Shown here: positions 5,888-7,854 of the stretch, piece by piece
Numbering within the stretch: the stretch's first letter is position 1
Layout of the letters: each line of letters begins with the position of its first letter
Assembly (NCBI GenBank): GCA_027364495.1
Contig: DAHXPE010000155.1
Span: 1 to 7,854, forward strand
Direction of reading: 5' to 3'
From: Candidatus Heimdallarchaeota archaeon
Lineage (GTDB): Archaea; Asgardarchaeota; Heimdallarchaeia; Hodarchaeales; LC-3
DNA: 7,854 nt
The notes under the pieces: model-generated
Database searches by the model: none
Told to the model about the DNA's origin: nothing
Seen by the model: the letters and a program-made list of their open reading frames with translations, nothing else
Position numbers and translations under genes: made by a program

Positions 5888-6384
5888 TGGGAACAAAAAT
5901 GGCTACTAAGAACACAAAAACTTTTAATAAAATGCTAGAAATACTTATCAAAAAAGCAATAGACTATTATGACACAACCATTGTATTTGTAGTTATGATA
6001 TTATTATTCATTGATACGTTACTTGTAAACGCCTTACAGCAATCATTTTTGTCTATTATGTTATTTTTAATAATAATTATATTAGTAGATATAGGTTTCA
6101 ATGTCCCACTTGTTTCAAATATAATTCAATTACCTAAAATTTTCAATCCTTTGTCAAGATTACTTCTTGATAAATTTTTAAAAAGTTTACTTTATATGAT
6201 AATTTTGATACAATTAATTATAACACCTCCTGAGGTACCTATTTCGTTTTTAATTTCTAATTTTGCATCAATAGATTATTATTTCTTGCTAACAGCTCCG
6301 ATTATTACAGGATTATATTTTGCTCTTTTTAATATCTTAAAAATAAGTTTTGAAAAGAAACCTGAAACAAATATAGTATTTTAA
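5887..6384 (+). CDS. Small integral membrane protein, about four helices, family not recognised
   Basis: A 165-residue hydrophobic protein. After a basic N-terminus of about 28 residues (many Lys), probable transmembrane helices lie near 31-50, 53-73, 95-115 and 128-150, followed by a short charged tail ending KKPETNIVF. The basic N-terminus suggests the N-terminal end is cytoplasmic; with four helices the C-terminus would be cytoplasmic too. There are no visible catalytic motifs, cysteine pairs or transporter signatures, and I do not recognise the family. Its ATG shares one base with the acylase stop (TAATG at 5885-5889), so it is almost surely translated by coupling with the acylase. It could help anchor, export or use the product of the acylase, but that is inference from position only. 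Codons are strongly AT-biased, as is common for Ile/Leu/Phe-rich proteins in this genome. Confidence 0.8.
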   Translation: MGTKMATKNTKTFNKMLEILIKKAIDYYDTTIVFVVMILLFIDTLLVNALQQSFLSIMLFLIIIILVDIGFNVPLVSNIIQLPKIFNPLSRLLLDKFLKSLLYMIILIQLIITPPEVPISFLISNFASIDYYFLLTAPIITGLYFALFNILKISFEKKPETNIVF

Positions 6385-6399
6385 ATCAAGTTAGTGTAC

Positions 6400-7485
6400 A
6401 TGGAAACTAAGATGAATTCTAGAAAAGCAAACATAGAAGAATATATTTTAACGATTCCTAATATGGATAAAAAAAACTATATTTTAGAAATAATGAATGA
6501 ATTAGATAAAAAAAATGAAAATATAGCTTTTCATGGATCTTGTACTGATGGGTCAATAACGGCTGCATTATTATATTTGTATAAACCTGAAAAAACCTAT
6601 ATACCTCTTGATTACAATATTTTAAAGGATCCAATCATAAGAAAATATTTAATAAAACAAAATTGGTTTGCAATTGTGGATTTAGAACCATTTAATAAAC
6701 ATCCCCTTGAATTGTATATTGATCACCATAGGAGTGTAATTGGTCAGACAATAAATTCAAAACGAATTCATTTTGAAGTTGGAGAATTAGGACCTTCTGC
6801 TGCATTTGTTCTTTACAATTCATTAATTGGATCTGTTTCAATTCCAGAATATATGAAATTACTAGTCGATGTTAGTAAAGTCACGGATACGGCATCATTT
6901 AGAATTGATCCACCAATTGAAATTGTATCAAAAGATAATTTGTCTTTTTTAGAAGATTTTGATAAGTTATGTTGGTTTGTTCAGGATGGCACAAATGTTG
7001 AGGAAAATTACACCCTTCAAAAAAATAATAATTTAATAATGGGATTAGCTAAAGAAGGGGTAAATTTTCTTCTATCTAATGATATGATAACGAATGTAAA
7101 TAATCAACGCTCTAAAAGAAATTTAGCGCAAAATTTCATAAATAACTTGACTATTACACCATTAATGGTTATAATAAATACTCCTGATAATTCTTATAAA
7201 CAATTTATCTCTTTAAAACTAGGTAAACTAGGTGCTAAGGTAATAGTTTTTCTTAATCAAAAGGATGACATCATAACTATTAGTTTACGGCAAAGTAAAC
7301 TTAATTCGAAGGATGAAATTGAATTTTATAGATTAGATTTATTCGCAAAAAAATTCAATAAATCAGGTGGAGGTCATGCCGAGGCATCAGGCTCAACATC
7401 ACCTTCTTTAGATTATGCTTTTGGTATAGTAAAAAAATGGGCAAAAGAAAAAAAATTAAAATATTCCGTTAATGAATATAACTAA
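6400..7485 (+). CDS. DHH/DHHA1 family phosphoesterase
   Basis: A cytosolic two-metal phosphoesterase of the DHH superfamily, the group that includes RecJ nuclease, NrnA-type oligoribonucleases and cyclic-dinucleotide phosphodiesterases. In the 361-residue form the motifs are: HGSCTDGS at 45-52 (the HGxCxDG version of motif I), IVDLEP with Asp94, YIDHH at 107-110 with the DHH triad, VTDTAS with Asp163, and a C-terminal DHHA1 half ending in GGGHAEASGS (323-332), whose GGGH binds the substrate phosphate. The metal ligands are therefore present and activity is expected. The motif I form resembles stand-alone DHH phosphohydrolases more than RecJ exonucleases. The substrate, short oligonucleotide or dinucleotide, cannot be fixed. 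ATG at 6400 was chosen; GTG at 6394 adds two residues and ATG 6412 removes four. It starts 15 nt after the membrane protein stop, so it likely shares that transcript. Confidence 0.9.
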   Translation: METKMNSRKANIEEYILTIPNMDKKNYILEIMNELDKKNENIAFHGSCTDGSITAALLYLYKPEKTYIPLDYNILKDPIIRKYLIKQNWFAIVDLEPFNKHPLELYIDHHRSVIGQTINSKRIHFEVGELGPSAAFVLYNSLIGSVSIPEYMKLLVDVSKVTDTASFRIDPPIEIVSKDNLSFLEDFDKLCWFVQDGTNVEENYTLQKNNNLIMGLAKEGVNFLLSNDMITNVNNQRSKRNLAQNFINNLTITPLMVIINTPDNSYKQFISLKLGKLGAKVIVFLNQKDDIITISLRQSKLNSKDEIEFYRLDLFAKKFNKSGGGHAEASGSTSPSLDYAFGIVKKWAKEKKLKYSVNEYN

Positions 7486-7488
7486 ACA

Positions 7489-7506
7489 ATATCTTATTTT
7501 TATTTA
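7489..7506 (+). terminator. Possible T-rich terminator after the DHH gene
   Basis: Just past the DHH stop the plus strand reads ATATCTTATTTTTATTTA. Archaeal transcription commonly ends at such oligo-T tracts without a hairpin. The tract overlaps the 3' end of the convergent acidic-tail gene, so both units end within about 15 nt of each other. The call rests on base composition only. Confidence 0.3.
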
Positions 7507-7854
7507 TCATCAGGTACAACTTCGGCATCTATTGCATCTGATTTTTCTTCTGTATCTTCAGCAGTTTGCTCCGAATCTTCATCATTCGTTTCATCTTCAT
7601 CATCCTGATCAATTTCATCAGAATCAAGATCTCCTAATTCAGATTCATCAATATCTGGCATGTCACCAAGGTCAGGCATACCCATACCACCTAAACCTCC
7701 CATACCGGGGAACATACCTGGATAATCATAGTTAATTTCAGGAGTATATTCTTCGGGAATCTTTATTTTACGGGTTGCTGATTCATCATAAGTAAATTCA
7801 GGAGGTAATATTATAAAAGAATCTTTATTTTCTTCGGATTCTTTCCAATCGAGC
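7500..7854 (-). CDS. C-terminal part of a protein with Gly/Met-rich hinge and very acidic tail (5' truncated by window edge)
   Basis: The minus-strand frame is open from the right edge to TAA at 7502-7500, giving the last 117 residues. A first part (about 45 residues, beginning LDWKESEENKDSF and containing ILPPEFTYDESATRKIKIPE) looks like the edge of a folded domain. It is followed by PGMFPGMGGLGGMGMPDLGD and then about 50 residues dominated by Asp and Glu with a few Ser and Thr. The ATG at 7715 lies inside this run and is unlikely to be the start. The Gly/Met then acidic layout resembles tails of chaperones and co-chaperones (Hsp70, group II chaperonins, p23-like proteins), but the domain that would decide this is outside the window, so no function is assigned. 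It is convergent with the DHH gene, with a 14-nt gap. Confidence 0.75.
   Translation of the reverse strand, partial: LDWKESEENKDSFIILPPEFTYDESATRKIKIPEEYTPEINYDYPGMFPGMGGLGGMGMPDLGDMPDIDESELGDLDSDEIDQDDEDETNDEDSEQTAEDTEEKSDAIDAEVVPDDK

Noticed and set aside
7472..7735. Plus-strand frame of 87 codons rich in His, Gln and Leu
   Set aside because: Its odd composition is the mirror of the acidic Asp/Glu tail encoded on the minus strand. It is not an independent gene.
1..7854. Defence island, CRISPR array or toxin-antitoxin system
   Set aside because: No regularly spaced repeats, Cas-like, nuclease-methylase or toxin-like genes are present. The Nudix, DHH and metallophosphoesterase genes are separated and differently oriented, so they do not form one system.

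Overview
The window reads as a piece of an AT-rich archaeal chromosome, most likely from an Asgard (Lokiarchaeia-like) archaeon. This rests on a combination of genes, since no rRNA or other phylogenetic marker is present. One gene is the archaea-specific 4-phosphopantoate--beta-alanine ligase of coenzyme A synthesis. It sits in an apparent operon with a Rab/Ras-type small GTPase of the kind that is abundant in Asgard genomes. Promoter-like sequences are archaeal (purine-rich BRE followed by a TATA box about 25 nt before a start). Initiation is often TTG, GTG or possibly ATT, and Shine-Dalgarno motifs are scarce.

Layout. Positions 1-169 hold the C-terminal end of an unrecognised gene, followed by an overlapping metallophosphoesterase gene on the plus strand (to 959). 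Convergent to it, on the minus strand, come the phosphopantothenate-pathway ligase (969-1733) and the Ras-like GTPase (1738-2283). Positions 2284-2761 have no long gene. They contain a strong minus-strand BRE/TATA, a possible 30-codon small ORF that starts at the expected distance from it, and several inverted repeats. A minus-strand Nudix hydrolase of the ADP-ribose pyrophosphatase type follows (2762-3316). It is divergent from a plus-strand cluster: a surface-anchored penicillin-acylase-family (S45) Ntn hydrolase (3434-5887), a four-helix membrane protein overlapping its stop codon (5887-6384), and a DHH/DHHA1 phosphoesterase (6400-7485). A partial minus-strand gene with a Gly/Met-rich stretch and a very acidic tail enters from the right edge (7500-7854).

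Functionally, three of the enzymes are phosphate-ester or diphosphate hydrolases (metallophosphoesterase, Nudix, DHH), which suggests nucleotide housekeeping without pointing to one pathway. The GTPase-ligase pair and the acylase-membrane protein pair are the two clearest co-transcribed units. I see no tRNA, rRNA, CRISPR array or intact mobile element, and no convincing new defence or conflict system. The most unusual points are the missing conventional start of the metallophosphoesterase, the promoter-equipped small ORF in the 2.3-2.76 kb gap, the coupling of a eukaryote-like GTPase to CoA synthesis, and the Thr-rich, sequon-dense architecture of the acylase.
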